Of a DNA stretch of 64,000 nt, positions 62,573-64,000 are shown piece by piece. Source of the DNA: Pannonibacter sp. XCT-53 (GTDB taxonomy: Bacteria > Pseudomonadota > Alphaproteobacteria > Rhizobiales > Stappiaceae); assembly GCF_009915765.1 (NCBI RefSeq), contig NZ_JAABLQ010000001.1, positions 558,001 through 622,000 on the forward strand. The letters run 5' to 3'. The translations under genes were made by a program, and so were the position numbers. The notes below the pieces were generated by a model. The model did not search any database and was not told the origin of the DNA. It saw only the letters and a program-made list of their open reading frames with translations. Within the stretch, counting starts at the first letter, position 1; the number at the start of each line of letters is the position of its first letter.

Positions 62573-62622
62573 CTGGATTCCGGATCTGCGGTTCGCGTTC
62601 GCTCACCTTGTCCGGAATGACG
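62573..62622 (-). repeat. 50-bp REP-like element, copy B (inverted)
   Basis: On the minus strand starts CGTCATTCCGG and ends CCGGAATCCAG, the same length as copy A. The pair flanks 162 bp and makes a BIME-like unit. Downstream of icd, beside its terminator. The intervening sequence has no recognisable gene. Confidence 0.7.
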
Positions 62623-62645
62623 GAGCGAGAGCAGCCTTCAAGCAA

Positions 62646-62671
62646 AAGGCGCGGCTCGGGGGCCGCGCCTT
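62646..62671 (-). terminator. Terminator of icd
   Basis: A 10-bp stem (AAGGCGCGGC with GCCGCGCCTT), 6-nt loop, followed on the minus strand by TTGCTT. It is 52 bp past the icd stop. Confidence 0.85.
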
Positions 62672-62693
62672 GAGCTGTGTCATTGGTGGAAAG

Positions 62694-62726
62694 GCCGCCC
62701 TCAGGCCGCCCTCAGGCAGCCCTCAG
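62694..62726. repeat. Three tandem copies of an 11-bp repeat at the icd stop
   Basis: GCCGCCCTCAG (twice) and GCAGCCCTCAG, at 62694, 62705 and 62716. The third copy contains the icd stop codon, so the same TGA is repeated downstream. Confidence 0.85.
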
Positions 62727-63937
62727 GCGCCCATCGCCTTCTTCAGGTTCTCGTCGATCTTGTCGAGGAAGCCGGTGGTGGTCATCCAGCCCTGGTCCGG
62801 ACCGACCAGGAGGGCGAGGTCCTTGGTCATGAAGCCGGATTCGACCGTGTCGATGCAGACCTTTTCCAGCGTCAGGGCGAAGTTCAGGAGCGCATCGTTG
62901 TTGTCCAGCTTGGCGCGGTGGGCCAGACCGCGGGTCCAGGCGAAGATCGAGGCGATCGGGTTGGTCGAGGTCTGCTCGCCGCGCTGGTGCTGGCGGTAGT
63001 GGCGGGTGACGGTGCCGTGGGCAGCTTCCGCCTCCACCGTCTGGCCGTCCGGCGTCATCAGCACCGAGGTCATGAGACCGAGCGAGCCGAAGCCCTGCGC
63101 GACGATGTCGGACTGCACGTCGCCGTCATAGTTCTTGCAGGCCCAGACATAGCCGCCCGACCACTTCAGCGCCGAGGCGACCATGTCGTCGATCAGGCGG
63201 TGTTCGTACCAGATCTTCTTGGCCTCGTAGGCTGCCTTGAATTCCCGGTCGAAGACCTCCTGGAACAGGTCCTTGAAGCGGCCGTCATAGGCCTTGAGGA
63301 TCGTGTTCTTGGTCGACAGGTAGCAGGGCACGCCGCGCTGCAGGGCGTAGTTGAACGAGGCGCGGGCGAAGTCGATGATCGAGTCGTCGAGGTTGTACAT
63401 CGCCATGGCGACGCCGGCGGACGGTGCGTCATAGACGTCATGCTCGATCACGGCGCCATCGTCGCCGACGAACTTGATGGTCAGCTTGCCCTTGCCCGGG
63501 AACCGGAAGTCGGTGGCGCGGTACTGGTCACCGAAGGCGTGGCGGCCGACGATGATCGGCTGGGTCCAGCCCGGCACCAGACGGGGCACGTTGCTCATGA
63601 TGATCGGCTCGCGGAAGATCACGCCGCCGAGGATGTTGCGGATGGTGCCGTTCGGGCTCTTCCACATCTTCTTCAGGCCGAACTCGGCCACGCGCGCCTC
63701 ATCGGGGGTGATGGTTGCGCATTTGACGCCGACGCCGTGCTTCTTGATCGCGTTGGCCGCGTCGACGGTGATCTGGTCTTCCGTCTCGTCGCGCTTCTGG
63801 ATCGACAGGTCGTAATAGTCGAGGGTCAGGTCCAGATAGGGAAAGATCAGCTTGTCCTTGATGAACTGCCAGATGATGCGGGTCATCTCGTCGCCGTCGA
63901 TATCGACGACCGGGTTCGCTACCTTGATCTTTGCCAT
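62723..63937 (-). CDS. icd: NADP-dependent isocitrate dehydrogenase (eukaryote-like type)
   Basis: A 404-residue enzyme of the TCA cycle, of the type shared with eukaryotic cytosolic and mitochondrial NADP-IDH and usual in Rhizobiales: [76 protein letters not shown] (substrate-binding SPNGTIRN); the metal-binding region [56 protein letters not shown]; and [12 protein letters not shown]. Complete. Makes 2-oxoglutarate and NADPH. Start with a short leader; 3' repeat at the stop. Confidence 0.97.
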   Translation of the reverse strand: MAKIKVANPVVDIDGDEMTRIIWQFIKDKLIFPYLDLTLDYYDLSIQKRDETEDQITVDAANAIKKHGVGVKCATITPDEARVAEFGLKKMWKSPNGTIRNILGGVIFREPIIMSNVPRLVPGWTQPIIVGRHAFGDQYRATDFRFPGKGKLTIKFVGDDGAVIEHDVYDAPSAGVAMAMYNLDDSIIDFARASFNYALQRGVPCYLSTKNTILKAYDGRFKDLFQEVFDREFKAAYEAKKIWYEHRLIDDMVASALKWSGGYVWACKNYDGDVQSDIVAQGFGSLGLMTSVLMTPDGQTVEAEAAHGTVTRHYRQHQRGEQTSTNPIASIFAWTRGLAHRAKLDNNDALLNFALTLEKVCIDTVESGFMTKDLALLVGPDQGWMTTTGFLDKIDENLKKAMGA

Positions 63938-64000
63938 GGGTCGGGCCTCGTCTGGGGATGAGAGATTGTGTGCGGCTGTATACGATTTTGTTCCCGTTCA

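Overview
This 64 kb, GC-rich window is from an alphaproteobacterial chromosome, most likely an order Rhizobiales (Hyphomicrobiales) member. The evidence is the FlbT/FlaF/FliX/CckA regulators, a GAAC-N7-GAAC SOS box before recA, a eukaryote-type NADP isocitrate dehydrogenase near recA-alaS, a DksA that has lost most zinc cysteines, and CtrA-like TTAA-N7-TTAA boxes. The genus cannot be fixed from the sequence alone; a Stappia/Pannonibacter-like bacterium is a guess.

Layout. 1-7 kb: PPK2 (cut by the window edge), the YcjF/YcjX pair, a SixA-type phosphatase, a DAO-family FAD oxidoreductase, an exported protein and a MoxR ATPase. 7-43.5 kb: an almost unbroken flagellar region. It holds the hook and junction genes flgE-flgK-flgL; the flagellin regulators flaF/flbT; five flagellin genes, each with its own leader; flaG-like, flgN-like, flgJ(cheL)-flgI; fliX; dksA; flgF-flgG-flgA-flgH; fliL-fliM-DUF6468-motE and a 1368-residue exported TPR protein; fliP with a giant fliO; and flgB-flgC-fliE-fliQ-fliR-flhB. 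No fliF, fliG, fliN, flhA, fliI, motA or motB is in the window. 43.5-46 kb: the hybrid kinase CckA, top of the CtrA phosphorelay. 46-51 kb: a lipoprotein and a poorly known three-gene set (DUF6384 membrane protein, coiled-coil protein with a glycine-rich tail, large helical protein). 51-64 kb: pseudouridine catabolism (psuK-psuG), recA, alaS, a GGDEF-EAL protein, a cyclic-nucleotide-gated potassium channel, an exported protein and icd.

How it works together. Intergenic sequences suggest a Caulobacter-type cascade. CtrA-like boxes lie before flgB, fliL and a flagellin. Good sigma-54 -24/-12 promoters lie before flgE, flgI and flgF. A recurrent palindrome CGGCA-N5-TGCCG, resembling FlbD ftr elements, lies about 80-115 bp upstream of each sigma-54 promoter, and once it is shared with the divergent fliL promoter.

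The most striking unexplained signal is in the flagellin leaders. Four of the five flagellin mRNAs carry a hairpin 26-33 nt before the start codon whose stem sequence varies (three unrelated stems) but whose loop stays AGRAM closed by C-G. In the same four, the Shine-Dalgarno sequence lies inside a second hairpin or a long-range stem. This looks like a family of RNA control elements, with FlbT (encoded next door) as an obvious candidate partner.
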